This document shows, one piece after another, positions 16,779 to 24,955 of a stretch of DNA of 64,000 bases. The stretch covers positions 62,001-126,000 of the forward strand of contig NZ_SLVP01000007.1 of assembly GCF_004345425.1 (NCBI RefSeq). Direction: 5' to 3'. The notes under the pieces are model-generated. The model was given only the letters and a program-made list of their open reading frames with translations, did not search any database and had not been told where the DNA came from. This DNA comes from Paenibacillus sp. BK033 (lineage in GTDB: Bacteria; Bacillota; Bacilli; Paenibacillales; Paenibacillaceae). The stretch's first letter is position 1. Every line of letters starts with the position of its first letter. A program made the position numbers and the translations under genes.

Positions 16779-18092
16779 TTAAACGCTGAAAATAACTTCG
16801 CTGAGCATCAGTCTCATGCGCTCTTGCTTGCCCGATTTGTTAACGATCGGGTTGTTTTGCAAAGCGTAAGCTTCAAGGGATGCCAGGGATGCTTTACCAG
16901 CAACAACTTCAGCGCCGATGCCGGATTTGAAGCTGCTGTAACGGTCTTCAACGATTTGATCGAAGATTTTTTCTTCGATCAGCTTCGCAGCTGCTTTCAG
17001 ACCCCAAGCGAAGGAATCCATACCGGCAATGTGAGCCAGGAAGAGATCCTGATCCTCGAACGAGCCACGGCGCACTTTCGCGTCGAAGTTAACGCCGCCG
17101 CGAGTCAGACCGCCGGCTTTCAGAACTTCGAACATCGTCAGCGTAGTCGAGTACAGGTCAGTTGGGAATTCGTCGGTATCCCAGCCGAGCAGCAGGTCGC
17201 CTTGGTTAGCGTCAAGAGAGCCCAGCATGCCGTTAATAGCAGCTGTACGGATTTCATGCTCGAAAGTATGGCCCGCAAGCGTTGCATGGTTAGCTTCGAG
17301 GTTCAGCTTGAAGTAGTCTTTCAGGCCGTATTTTTGCAGGAATGCGATTGTTGTTGCAGCATCGAAATCGTATTGGTGTTTAGTAGGCTCTTTTGGCTTA
17401 GGCTCGATCAGGAATTGAGCGTCGAAGCCGATTTCTTTCGCATAAGCGATAGCCATGTGGTACAGACGGGCAAGGTTGTCAAGCTCGAATCCCATGTCCG
17501 TGTTCAGAAGGTTCTCGTAACCTTCGCGGCCGCCCCAGAATACATAGTTTTCCGCGCCCAGCTCTTTACCGACTTCAAGGCCTTTTTTCAGCTGCGCGCC
17601 AGCGTATGCGTATACGTCAGCGTTGCAAGTTGTGCCAGCGCCGTGTACGTAACGCGGGTTCGAGAACATATTTACCGTATTCCAAAGCAATTTCTTGCCG
17701 GATTGTTGTTGATGGTCTTTCAGCATAGCGACGATAACGTCGAGGTTTTTGTTCGTTTCTTGCAGCGTAGCACCTTCAGGAGCGATATCCACGTCATGGA
17801 ATGCGTAGAACGGCGCGCCGATTTTGTCCAGGAATTCGAAGTTAGCTTCCACGCGGGCTTTCGAACGGTCAAGACCGTCAAATTTGTCCCAGCCGCGGAT
17901 CATCGTTGCGTTACCGAACGGATCCGTACCGTTAGCGTTGAAAGTGTGCCAGTAAGCAACCGCAAAGCGAAGATGCTCTTCCATGGTTTTGCCCAGAACC
18001 ACTTGTTTAGGATCGTAGTGTTTGAATGCCAGCGGATTGTCGGAGCCTTTGCCTTCGAATTGGATCTTGCCGATGTTAGCGAAATACGTCAT
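16779..18092 (-). CDS. xylA: Xylose isomerase
   Basis: 437 residues from the ATG at 18092, which follows AAAGGAGG; a longer frame to 18134 lacks this site. It interconverts D-xylose and D-xylulose with two divalent metals. The catalytic His/Asp region is FHDVDIAPEG and metal ligands are in IEPKPKEPTKHQYD, LEANHATLAGH and GWDTDEFPTD. It is the first gene of xylAB. The upstream region carries a XylR operator over the -35 and a CcpA cre site, so it is induced by xylose and repressed by glucose. Confidence 0.98.
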   Translation of the reverse strand: MTYFANIGKIQFEGKGSDNPLAFKHYDPKQVVLGKTMEEHLRFAVAYWHTFNANGTDPFGNATMIRGWDKFDGLDRSKARVEANFEFLDKIGAPFYAFHDVDIAPEGATLQETNKNLDVIVAMLKDHQQQSGKKLLWNTVNMFSNPRYVHGAGTTCNADVYAYAGAQLKKGLEVGKELGAENYVFWGGREGYENLLNTDMGFELDNLARLYHMAIAYAKEIGFDAQFLIEPKPKEPTKHQYDFDAATTIAFLQKYGLKDYFKLNLEANHATLAGHTFEHEIRTAAINGMLGSLDANQGDLLLGWDTDEFPTDLYSTTLTMFEVLKAGGLTRGGVNFDAKVRRGSFEDQDLFLAHIAGMDSFAWGLKAAAKLIEEKIFDQIVEDRYSSFKSGIGAEVVAGKASLASLEAYALQNNPIVNKSGKQERMRLMLSEVIFSV

Positions 18093-18158
18093 GAGATGAA
18101 TATCCTCCTTTAAAATGTACGAGTATAAGTTCAATCTTCTCGTTAGCTAAGTGTGTTT

Positions 18159-18172
18159 TGAAAACGCTCACC
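18159..18172 (-). promoter_or_regulatory. CcpA cre site of xylAB
   Basis: TGAAAACGCTCACC on the plus strand matches the cre consensus TGWNANCGNTNWCA at all but the last base. It sits between the xylA promoter and start codon, where CcpA would block elongation. Confidence 0.65.
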
Positions 18173-18175
18173 AAT

Positions 18176-18218
18176 AATATAGCACGGGTAACTTAGTTTG
18201 TCTATTAAACAAACTAAG
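18176..18218 (-). promoter_or_regulatory. xylA promoter with XylR operator (xylO copy 1)
   Basis: Minus-strand promoter: -35 TAGACA (18199-18204), 17-base spacer, -10 TATATT (18176-18181). The -35 lies inside a 27-base near-palindrome (18192-18218) with arms CTTAGTTTGT and ACAAACTAAG, the form of the Bacillus xylO operator. A nearly identical copy lies at 35584-35610 in front of xylR. Confidence 0.88.
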
Positions 18219-18300
18219 ATTCATCAAAATATTTTTTTTCATTTTTTTCAGGAGTAATATTCCCGTTTGTTCGCTTCATTACACTGAAGTAACGGGGAAA

Positions 18301-18328
18301 TAAAAAACTGCCAATGCTAATCCGGCAG
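18301..18328 (-). terminator. Terminator of the small Xre gene
   Basis: Stem CTGCC/GGCAG with a TTTTTTA tract on the minus strand. The hairpin begins inside the last codons of the gene and includes its TAG stop. Confidence 0.6.
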
Positions 18329-18529
18329 CTTACCGATATAAATCAGATCGATTGTAGGCACACGATAAAGCGTACATAATTTCATGGCAATGCTGCATGG
18401 AATCATGCGGCTGTCTTTTTCGTATTTCAATAACAAATCATCCGATACACCGATTCGTGCAGCAACGTCACTGACCTCCAATTGTTTCGCCAAGCGAATT
18501 TCTTTAAATGTAAAAATCACTCGAATCAC
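18317..18529 (-). CDS. Small Xre-family HTH regulator at the left edge of the tail element
   Basis: 70 residues from a GTG at 18529, four bases after AGGAGGG; the frame extends to 18574 with an ATG at 18559. The HTH reads FKEIRLAKQLEVSDVAARIG, then VSDDLLLKYEKDSRMIPCSIA. It is a single-domain DNA-binding protein. It has its own promoter flanked by two GAAC-N4-GTTC-type boxes resembling LexA sites. It lies downstream of the lysis genes on the same strand but behind a terminator. Its role in controlling the element is inferred from position. Confidence 0.75.
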   Translation of the reverse strand: MIRVIFTFKEIRLAKQLEVSDVAARIGVSDDLLLKYEKDSRMIPCSIAMKLCTLYRVPTIDLIYIGKLPD

Positions 18530-18624
18530 ACTACCCTCCTGATAATAGCTGATCCTCATATTTGAAGATGCCAATTCCGAAACAACCGTTACGATTCACC
18601 CTATATAGATAGTCTATATAATAA

Positions 18625-18669
18625 GAACATGTGTTCCTATTATATACCAAACATACGTTCCTATTGCAA
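18625..18669 (-). promoter_or_regulatory. Promoter of the small Xre gene with two LexA/DinR-like boxes
   Basis: Minus strand: -35 TTGCAA (18664-18669), 17-base spacer, -10 TATATA (18641-18646). Box A (18649-18660, GAACGTATGTTT) lies in the spacer and box B (18625-18636, GAACACATGTTC) at the predicted start. Both fit the Firmicute SOS box core GAACRNRYGTTY. They also share flanking sequence, forming two direct repeats of about 15 bases, so they may instead be operators of the Xre protein itself. Confidence 0.6.
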
Positions 18670-18723
18670 GTTGAAAATAATTTGGAAATAGGGTTCGGAG
18701 TATTAAAAATCACCTAAAAACAA

Positions 18724-18770
18724 GCAAAAAAGAGCTCAAACACTTTTTCTCTGTGTTTGAGCTCCTTTTA
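18724..18770 (-). terminator. Terminator at the end of the tail/lysis operon
   Basis: Perfect 12-bp stem GAGCTCAAACAC/GTGTTTGAGCTC, then TTTTTTGC on the minus strand, 11 bases after the lysozyme stop. T-runs on both sides make it usable in both directions. Confidence 0.9.
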
Positions 18771-18774
18771 ATGC

Positions 18775-19560
18775 CTACTGTTCTTTTTGCCCTGACGCTT
18801 TACGCAGTTCGTTGGCTAGCCGATGCAGTTCTTCACGTGCTTCCGGATCCTGCGTTGCCTTATAAGCAGCGGATAAAAACGGAATGATTTTGTTCGCATC
18901 AGCAGGTTTGAGGATGTATTCTTTTTCCCTCATACACTCAGGAAGTTGAACATGCTTATCGAAAAAATCATGCTCCATGGCATTAATATCTACATTTCCA
19001 GTTATCCCTTTTACACTCCCGCTAGAAGTATACTGGAATACGGACCATTTTTCCCATGTGCCGTTCGCTATTGGTGTTTCTACGCCATAATGAGCAATCC
19101 ATAGAGGAAATGATGCGACCTGCTTGTTCAAGAAAATTTTCGCGAAACTTGCCCCTGTGTAGATCATCGTTGGGTGTCCGGTAATACGTTCCACCTCTTG
19201 GAGCCAGGTTAAACACCAATCGGATAATTGAACTCCGCCAACTGTAGACGCCTTGCCTTCAACGTCCAAGACATGCGGGAACTGGGCTGCAAAACCTTTT
19301 ATCGCATTCGCAAACTGAGCAGCCTCTACCAATGGATCGTTATTCTCCGGATGAGCATAATGATAAAAGCCAATTGCAAGTCCTACTGTCGCAGCTTCCT
19401 TTGCGTTCACTTCGAGCTTATCATCGAGGATCGTTCTGCCTTCCGTTGCTTTTATGAATGCCCCCTTTACACCATCCGATTTTACTGCTGTCCAGTTTAT
19501 TGAACCTTGATGGTGAGAGACGTCAATGATCTTAACATTACTGGCTGATTTAGCTTGCAT
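18775..19560 (-). CDS. GH25 lysozyme (tail-element endolysin)
   Basis: 261 residues from the ATG at 19560, which overlaps the holin gene by 11 bases. The GH25 muramidase domain (~8-200) begins IIDVSHHQGSINW, with further family motifs FIKATEG, YHYAHPEN and PHVLDVEGK containing catalytic acidic residues. It cleaves N-acetylmuramic acid-GlcNAc bonds in peptidoglycan. The last ~60 residues form a charged helical segment I do not recognise, possibly wall-binding. There is no signal peptide, so release would need the adjacent holin-like proteins. Confidence 0.92.
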   Translation of the reverse strand: MQAKSASNVKIIDVSHHQGSINWTAVKSDGVKGAFIKATEGRTILDDKLEVNAKEAATVGLAIGFYHYAHPENNDPLVEAAQFANAIKGFAAQFPHVLDVEGKASTVGGVQLSDWCLTWLQEVERITGHPTMIYTGASFAKIFLNKQVASFPLWIAHYGVETPIANGTWEKWSVFQYTSSGSVKGITGNVDINAMEHDFFDKHVQLPECMREKEYILKPADANKIIPFLSAAYKATQDPEAREELHRLANELRKASGQKEQ

Positions 19561-19789
19561 CCTTGCCACTATCCTTCGTTTTGACGTAACTGTATGCACC
19601 CGATGCGGTTAGCCCGATTACGGCAATGTTAATAATAGTATCTCGTACCGTTGAAGGAACGAGGACGAAAATAGCTGCTACACCAATAGCAATGGCCGAG
19701 CTATGTTTAGCCGGGACACCGTAACCCTTAACGACACCAACAAAAGCCGCCACAAGGGCGGCTAGGGTGAGAATATCCTGTTGTTCCAT
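19550..19789 (-). CDS. Phage holin-like membrane protein
   Basis: 79 residues with two hydrophobic segments (ILTLAALVAAFVGVVKGYG and AIAIGVAAIFVLV / IINIAVIGLTASGAYSYV) and a short charged C-terminal tail. Size, topology and position immediately before the lysozyme indicate a holin. Its start overlaps the stop of the XhlA-like gene at base 19789. Confidence 0.75.
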   Translation of the reverse strand: MEQQDILTLAALVAAFVGVVKGYGVPAKHSSAIAIGVAAIFVLVPSTVRDTIINIAVIGLTASGAYSYVKTKDSGKDAS

Positions 19790-20082
19790 TAGTGCTCTGC
19801 CTCCAATCGATCGAGCCGTTTGTGAGCCTGTTTGGACGACTCCTCAACTCTCGTAACCCGTTCTGCCAAAATATCGAACCGCTGCCCTTGTATCCGCTGT
19901 TCAACGCGCATATCATCGACTCCACGTTTGATATACTCAACGTCCGTACGCAAGGTCGCATCCCTGCCGGCTTCGGCTGCCGTATCACTTCGTATGGATC
20001 GCGACCGTCCCAACCAGCCTAAAATAATTCCGCTGAGACCAGTACAAACCCCAATTACAACCGTAATTGAGCTCCAATTCAT
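19789..20082 (-). CDS. XhlA-like small membrane protein of the lysis cassette
   Basis: 97 residues: an N-terminal membrane span (TVVIGVCTGLSGIILGWLG) followed by a long charged helix, probably coiled coil (RTDVEYIKRGVDDMRVEQRI to RLDRLEAEH). This resembles PBSX XhlA/holin-associated proteins with the orientation reversed. In PBSX, XhlA and XhlB act together with the lysin. Cotranscribed with holin and lysozyme. Exact role inferred. Confidence 0.6.
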   Translation of the reverse strand: MNWSSITVVIGVCTGLSGIILGWLGRSRSIRSDTAAEAGRDATLRTDVEYIKRGVDDMRVEQRIQGQRFDILAERVTRVEESSKQAHKRLDRLEAEH

Positions 20083-20147
20083 CTAATCACCTGCTTTCTT
20101 TTCAAAAATAAAAGGCCCCACTTATACAGCGGAGCTGATCTAACTCA

Positions 20148-20324
20148 TTAAATTTGCTTAAGCGTTATACCGCAATCCGTTTTGTCTTGGTAATCTGAAT
20201 CCCCCATAAGAGTAGTCAGATCGCGAATTTGGAGACGGGTAACGCCGCCAAATTCAATTGGGGGCATTTTCCAAACTGTCTTCTTATCGCCATTGATTTC
20301 TACATATTTTGAATCTTCGTTCAT
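20148..20324 (-). CDS. Small protein in the tail operon, 58 aa, unknown
   Basis: Begins MNEDSKYVEINGDKKTVWKM and ends DCGITLKQI. The ATG follows AAAGGAG by nine bases. Hydrophilic with no membrane span. It lies between the structured-RNA-like segment and the lysis cassette, roughly where PBSX has the small xkdW/xkdX genes, but I see no sequence reason to equate them. Confidence 0.6.
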   Translation of the reverse strand: MNEDSKYVEINGDKKTVWKMPPIEFGGVTRLQIRDLTTLMGDSDYQDKTDCGITLKQI

Positions 20325-20334
20325 TTGTCAGTCT

Positions 20335-20520
20335 CCTTTATGAAGTTATGCAACCTCACCCAACCTACGCTAGCCTTATATGAAGTTAGTGTTCCTCAGA
20401 CCGGAGCGCCGGCTTCCTTCAGATTCCGCCTCGCGGCGGACACCCTTGCCTTTGAGCTATGGCTACTACTGCCTTCACCATTCAGGACTTGAACCCTAAA
20501 GATAGCGCCCATGCTGGGCA
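20335..20520 (-). ncRNA. Group II intron domain-I-like RNA remnant
   Basis: This non-coding stretch on the minus strand contains blocks I associate with the 5' domain of bacterial group II introns: GTAGCCATAGC, GGCAAGGGTGTCC, GGAATCTGAAGGAAGC, GGTCTGAGGAACAC and ATATAAGGC. It folds into several GC-rich hairpins, for example GTCCGCC/GGCGGAAT. No maturase gene and no domain V-like hairpin follow, so if the recognition is right it is a 3'-truncated fragment. It lies in the same orientation as the tail operon. Recognition is from memory and needs a covariance-model search. Confidence 0.4.
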
Positions 20521-20564
20521 TATAATGAGGTCAGGATCGATATGCCCCTGACCATCTCGATAGA

Positions 20565-21689
20565 TTAGGACAAATAAGTACTGATAGGCAAATAAAGATA
20601 TTGGCCACTTGTTCCGATTGTACCGTCAGTAGCATATACGGCGCCGGACGTGCCTGTGCCGGTGTTTGGTGATTTGAGGCCAGCCGCGCCGCCTGTTACC
20701 AAAGAAGTGTTATACAAGTCTTTATCCGTAAACGATAGAATAAGACCACCACCACCACCGCCACCGCCGCCACCGCGTGGGTTGTTGGCGCTTCCTCCTG
20801 CGTATTGTGCCGGTGCGTTGCCGCCTGCTCCGCCTGTTACATCAAGGTTTAACGTGCTGGAAACGCTTGGGCACACAAGCAGGATGGCGCCGCCTGCTCC
20901 ACCGCCGCCTGCTCCGGCCGTACCTTCGTATAATCCCGCCCCGCTGTTTTGGTGATAGCTGTCACCTTGTCCGCCGCCGCCACCAATTCCGAACATGGTA
21001 CCACCGGCTCCGCCTGGTCCGCCTGCTCCTGTGTATGTTCCGGCATAGGCGCCCGAACTCCCACCCGAACCGCCGCCTGCTTGCAGGGAAAGCGACGCAT
21101 AGCCGCCTTGCTTTAGTTGGTAAATAACATTATTTTGCAAGTAGTCCCAAAGGTCATTAAGCTTTGTGGCGATTCCATATTGGAAGGCTACGCCGCCGCT
21201 ATAAGGACCAATTACGTTGCCGCCCGGCGGCGATACCGGCAATTTAGAAATGCCCATGCTAAATGGCGTCAAATGCGGAATACCTGTTCCCGGCATTTTA
21301 TATGAGTTTGCCGCCACGTCACTGCCATAACTTATGTTAGACGCAATCCCGGCGCCACCACCGGCGCCTCTCGCTCTGATTGTTCCACTTCCTGTTATGG
21401 TGTTGGCAATTACGGTAATGGTTCCGCCAGCGTCCCCGCCATTCCCGCCTTGCCCCCAACTTGGAGTTGACGATACCAGGCCGCCGCCGCCGCCGGTCCC
21501 TGCGTTGGATACCTCGATAATGCCATTTAAGGCAAGTGTGCCTTTAACAAAAATGATAGTGTTATTAGGTACTGTTAACGATATGCCTGCGTTTACTGTA
21601 ATGTTTTGATACTCATAAACACCAGCGGCCAACGTTGTATTTGTTGAAATCGTGGCCGTTGTGCGGCCGGACCCGTAATTGATAGCCAT
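20565..21689 (-). CDS. Glycine-rich tail fibre/tip protein
   Basis: 374 residues. The N-terminal ~75 form a beta-strand-rich region (YEYQNITVNAGISLTVPNNTIIFVKG). The rest contains long glycine-rich runs (GTGGGGGLVSS, GGSGGSSGAYAG, GGGGGGGGGL). Glycine-rich domains of this kind occur at receptor-binding tips of phage adhesins and pack as polyglycine helices. It is the last structural gene before the RNA-like segment and lysis cassette. A role in target-cell binding is inferred from position and composition. Confidence 0.65.
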   Translation of the reverse strand: MAINYGSGRTTATISTNTTLAAGVYEYQNITVNAGISLTVPNNTIIFVKGTLALNGIIEVSNAGTGGGGGLVSSTPSWGQGGNGGDAGGTITVIANTITGSGTIRARGAGGGAGIASNISYGSDVAANSYKMPGTGIPHLTPFSMGISKLPVSPPGGNVIGPYSGGVAFQYGIATKLNDLWDYLQNNVIYQLKQGGYASLSLQAGGGSGGSSGAYAGTYTGAGGPGGAGGTMFGIGGGGGQGDSYHQNSGAGLYEGTAGAGGGGAGGAILLVCPSVSSTLNLDVTGGAGGNAPAQYAGGSANNPRGGGGGGGGGGLILSFTDKDLYNTSLVTGGAAGLKSPNTGTGTSGAVYATDGTIGTSGQYLYLPISTYLS

Positions 21690-21703
21690 TGTTTAACCAC
21701 TCC

Positions 21704-22888
21704 TTAATTTAGTTTAGTTACCGTCATAGCAAGGCCATTGCCGGTACTTGCCGAACTGGATGACGCTTTTATGTGATAATAGTCCCCCGGTGAAGCGTAG
21801 TCCACTACTGCCGTTGTTGCGCCTGATGTCGCATTAGTTGTCCCAAGCGCGAACCAAGCGCCGTTTTTGTATATGCTATACGTCACGTAAGAACCCAAGT
21901 CAGGTCGCACGGCAATGAGTTGGACACCTTCGGACGGATAAAACAGGCCGTTAGCATCGTCAATAAATCCATTAGAGAACGAATCACTATACGGGTATGT
22001 TGTTACCCAGCCACCAACATCAATGGACGTGCTGTTTAATGCAAGGTTGGACACCTTGGCCGACAAGATTTTGTCCATTCTGTTGGACGAAGCCTTGGCC
22101 ATTGCCTCAACGTTACTAACCGCCCGGTCCACATATTCCGTTGTTGCCAATTGCTTCGAATTAGTCCCGATCACCGCTGTAGGTGCTGTCGGCGTACCGG
22201 TTAAGGCCGGTGATGCAAGCGGTGCCCGAGTAGTATCCGTCGGGTGAACATGGTCGGCGCGGGCGTACTTTACTGACGAGCCAGCGGCCGCTGTGCCATT
22301 CATAGCAGGAGCAGTTGATCCTGCTTGACCAAGTACAAATGCAGTTGTCGCAAGTTGAGATGAACTTGTATCTACTACCGCAGTAGGCGCCGTAGGCGTC
22401 CCCGTCAAAGCCGGGCTAGCCAAAGGCGCAGCATCCGTGATCCCATATCCGCTAAGCGTTGTCGGATTCGTTCCCGCGGTCACCCGGCCTTTTCCATCAA
22501 CAGTCACGCTTTTGTATGTTCCCGCAACTACCCCGCTATCCGCAAGTTTTGCTGATGTAACGGCCCCGTCGGCAAGCTGAGCTGCCGTCACGGTACTGTT
22601 CGCCATCTTGGCTCCGGTTACGGCATTCGCGGCAAGCTTAGCAGTTGTAACCGCCGAATCCGCCAACTTGGCGGTTGTAATTTCTCCATCCGAGATCGTG
22701 GTGTCCAGGTTTGACATTGCCGTATGGATTTCCTTAATTGCCCCGGCAATATTTTTTGCCGTTGTTGGCACGGTGGACATAGCGCCAATTGTTGTATCAA
22801 GCGTATCTGCGTTTGTATTAAAATTCTCAATATCTACAACATCTGTCCCTTCAGGCTTCATCAGCCCGAGATTGCTTGTCGTTTTCAT
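21704..22888 (-). CDS. Tail fibre protein (XkdV-like)
   Basis: 394 residues. The N-terminal ~65 probably attach to the baseplate (MKPEGTDVVDIENFNTNADTLD). Residues 70-120 are five decapeptide repeats of the form TTAKLADSAV. Two copies of a 32-residue module beginning APLASPALTGTPTAPTAV follow, typical of phage tail-fibre repeats. The C-terminal ~130 residues should be the receptor-binding part. It overlaps the XkdU-like gene by 4 bases (ATGA). Confidence 0.8.
   Translation of the reverse strand: MKTTSNLGLMKPEGTDVVDIENFNTNADTLDTTIGAMSTVPTTAKNIAGAIKEIHTAMSNLDTTISDGEITTAKLADSAVTTAKLAANAVTGAKMANSTVTAAQLADGAVTSAKLADSGVVAGTYKSVTVDGKGRVTAGTNPTTLSGYGITDAAPLASPALTGTPTAPTAVVDTSSSQLATTAFVLGQAGSTAPAMNGTAAAGSSVKYARADHVHPTDTTRAPLASPALTGTPTAPTAVIGTNSKQLATTEYVDRAVSNVEAMAKASSNRMDKILSAKVSNLALNSTSIDVGGWVTTYPYSDSFSNGFIDDANGLFYPSEGVQLIAVRPDLGSYVTYSIYKNGAWFALGTTNATSGATTAVVDYASPGDYYHIKASSSSASTGNGLAMTVTKLN
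22130..22429 (-). repeat. Tandem fibre-shaft module repeats
   Basis: Two copies of a ~96-base unit at 22334-22429 and 22130-22225 encode nearly the same 32-residue shaft module; differences are mostly conservative. They lie in the fibre gene and could recombine to change fibre length. Confidence 0.75.
22529..22681 (-). repeat. Five 30-base repeats encoding decapeptides in the fibre gene
   Basis: Successive units read TTAKLADSAV, TTAKLAANAV, TGAKMANSTV, TAAQLADGAV and TSAKLADSGV, pointing to repeat expansion in the proximal fibre shaft. Confidence 0.75.
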
Positions 22889-23508
22889 TGCGCTCCTCCT
22901 TCATATACTTTTAGTTCCGACCAAGTTTTTGCATGGGCATTTCCCCACGATAAGGCCGCCAGGTTATCCCAAACGGTATAAATGTACTTGAATCTATAAG
23001 CCAGATGAGCTGGCTTAATATCTTCAAGCATTTGAATAAAGCCCGGCATGTTTGGCGGAATCCCCTTGGATCCGACGAATACAATTTCAAACAGGTATTG
23101 CTCCGGATACACATTTACCACGACTTCACCGCCCGAAAAAGCCGCCGCCGTGTCGATAATCATCTGCTTCGTTGTTGTCCCGGAACCGTATAACTTGGCC
23201 TTCAACTGCTCCCTTCGCCGCTCATACGACTGAACGCGATTCGCTGCGATACCTAGTTCGCTTTCCCAGCGCGTTAATCCCCAGGTAGCCGTATTAATAA
23301 AACTCTGGTCCAGCAGATCGATACTTTTCTCAGCAAGATCCGAGATTTCATAACCTGCAGCTTCTTGAAGCTCTTTCATTTCCGTTATTTCCCTGTAATA
23401 GGAAGGTAGATAGGCTAATAAATCAATACTTTTAGAATTGCTATTGCCGCCCTCCCCCTCCTCCGCTCCGTATGCCAGCACCCCGTAGACCTCAATACCG
23501 TATGCCAA
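22885..23508 (-). CDS. xkdU: XkdU/YmfQ-like baseplate wedge protein (DUF2313)
   Basis: 207 residues. Core motifs LLAYLPSYYREITEMKEL, WGLTRWESELGI and YERRREQLKAKLYGSGTTTKQMI match the YmfQ/DUF2313 family, which joins the baseplate to the tail fibres in Mu- and PBSX-like tails. In PBSX xkdU directly follows xkdT; here three extra fibre-like genes are inserted between them. Confidence 0.85.
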   Translation of the reverse strand: MAYGIEVYGVLAYGAEEGEGGNSNSKSIDLLAYLPSYYREITEMKELQEAAGYEISDLAEKSIDLLDQSFINTATWGLTRWESELGIAANRVQSYERRREQLKAKLYGSGTTTKQMIIDTAAAFSGGEVVVNVYPEQYLFEIVFVGSKGIPPNMPGFIQMLEDIKPAHLAYRFKYIYTVWDNLAALSWGNAHAKTWSELKVYEGGAQ

Positions 23509-23512
23509 AAGC

Positions 23513-23929
23513 TCACACCCCCTTAAGTTGATTCCAGGTTACTCTTGGGCTTAATTTCCCACTGGCCAAATCGTAAGCCGATTTCACCGCGCTTGCGGTA
23601 GCTGCTTGCACCGTGCTGGTACTCGTAACCGTACTATTAAGCTGCACGATACCTGCCGCGGAAACAGAAGCTGACGCCTTATTGCTAATGCCGGACCATG
23701 GCACGTTGTCTGCAGCAACAGCAGCGTCTACTTTGCCGTCATTATCCGTATCGTAGATGGACTTCAGCATGTCGCCGGCTGTTTGGGCAGCAACAAGCAC
23801 GACATTCCCCCCGCTGGTTCCGATGTAGAGCTTTTGGCTATCCGTACAATAACCAAGTTCTCCTTCGGCCAGCAGACCGATGTTGATCTCGAGTCCCCGG
23901 CGGATCTGTATTAATGCTTTCCTGGCCAT
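23513..23929 (-). CDS. Short tail fibre with tropism-determinant-like N-terminus
   Basis: 138 residues. The N-terminal ~45 (ALIQIRRGLEINIGLLAEGELGYCTDSQKLYIGTS) is the same baseplate-attachment module as in the next gene upstream, of the type found in phage tropism proteins (Mtd N-domain). The rest (AGIVQLNSTVTSTST, ATASAVKSAYDLASG) is fibre-shaft-like. It overlaps the upstream fibre gene by one base. It may be a paralogue or a shortened second fibre. Confidence 0.65.
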   Translation of the reverse strand: MARKALIQIRRGLEINIGLLAEGELGYCTDSQKLYIGTSGGNVVLVAAQTAGDMLKSIYDTDNDGKVDAAVAADNVPWSGISNKASASVSAAGIVQLNSTVTSTSTVQAATASAVKSAYDLASGKLSPRVTWNQLKGV

Positions 23930-24951
23930 CAGAATGTCCCGCCGTCTACGGTCCCTACTGTGAGCCTGTTGCCATTGGCAGCATCGTAGATAATAGCAGC
24001 GGCGTCAATATTAACGGCCACACCGCTTGAGCCAACCGTGATACCATTACCTGCTACGACGGAAATAGCGTCTGCCGCAACAGCAATGCCGTTACCCGCT
24101 CCCACGTTTAAAGTCACGCTGTCCGCTTGTCCTCCGCCCGTCAAGCCATTGCCAGCCCCAACCGTTTGTAGCGCACCGCCAGTGCGTACCCACGCCGATC
24201 CGTTCCAGGAGTAAATCTTCTGCTCATCGTCGACATAGCAGGTCCAACCAACAGCTGGCGGATAATACGTCCAAGTTGACGATTGCCATTCCGCAATTTG
24301 ATTCGTCTTGCCGGACCAGACGCCTGTTGCGCTGCCGGGGATAATATAACGGTCGCCATCTGCCGGGGTTGCCGGAGGAGCCGTCGTTGTCCGATTTTTA
24401 ACGGAGGCTTGCGGCTCGATATTTCGTTTTGCCAATTCAATTTCATTTCTGATCTTTTGCGCTGACCACAAATCCGTTACCGTTGAACCGGAATCGTTAA
24501 TTTGCCTGTGTAGACTCGCGTCATTGAGATGTCCTCTTAATTCAGCAGCCGTTAAAGTATTCGTTCCATCCGACACCTTATTAATGCGACCGCTGGAGAT
24601 ATCCGCTTTTAACACTTTGCCATAGCTTGATCCGTCAACAATATCGTCCAAGGAACCGGATAATTCTGTTATTTTCCGCGCGTTGACCGCTTGCCAGGCT
24701 GTGCCGCTGTCAAAGTACATATATCCGGCGTTGGTTCCGATCGTCACATAATAGAGACGGCCCAAAACGGAAGCCGTTGGCCTGGCAGACTCAGTCCCTG
24801 ACATTGCCCGTCCGATAAGCGTATTCGCGCTGCCGTCTCCGATAAAAATTTCTTTCGTATCCGTGCAAAAGCCCATTTCGCCTGATACAAGCGGCCCGTG
24901 AGCATCCAGTTGGGCTTTCGTCCCTCTTTTTAACTGAATCGTTTGCGCCAT
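23929..24951 (-). CDS. Tail fibre protein with Mtd-like N-terminal module
   Basis: 340 residues. The N-terminal module IQLKRGTKAQLDAHG, then LVSGEMGFCTDTKEIFIGDG, is a baseplate-attachment domain of the tropism-determinant type. The middle has a carbohydrate-binding-looking segment (GDRYIIPGSATGVWSG, WTYYPPAVGWTCYVDDEQKIYSW). The C-terminal region is repetitive (VGAGNGLTGGG, VGAGNGIAVAAD, VVAGNGITVG). Likely host-range determinant; the ligand is unknown. Confidence 0.7.
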   Translation of the reverse strand: MAQTIQLKRGTKAQLDAHGPLVSGEMGFCTDTKEIFIGDGSANTLIGRAMSGTESARPTASVLGRLYYVTIGTNAGYMYFDSGTAWQAVNARKITELSGSLDDIVDGSSYGKVLKADISSGRINKVSDGTNTLTAAELRGHLNDASLHRQINDSGSTVTDLWSAQKIRNEIELAKRNIEPQASVKNRTTTAPPATPADGDRYIIPGSATGVWSGKTNQIAEWQSSTWTYYPPAVGWTCYVDDEQKIYSWNGSAWVRTGGALQTVGAGNGLTGGGQADSVTLNVGAGNGIAVAADAISVVAGNGITVGSSGVAVNIDAAAIIYDAANGNRLTVGTVDGGTF

Positions 24952-24955
24952 TCCA

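Noticed and set aside
16824..18113. Long plus-strand open frame (429 codons) opposite xylA
   Set aside because: It lies wholly antisense to a clear xylose isomerase, has no ribosome site and no recognisable domain. It is a codon-bias shadow.
20650..20955. Proline-rich plus-strand frames opposite the glycine-rich fibre
   Set aside because: Polyproline is the expected antisense reading of glycine-rich codons.
23513..24951. Diversity-generating retroelement acting on the Mtd-like fibres
   Set aside because: Only the N-terminal attachment module is Mtd-like. No reverse transcriptase, accessory gene or template repeat was seen in the window.
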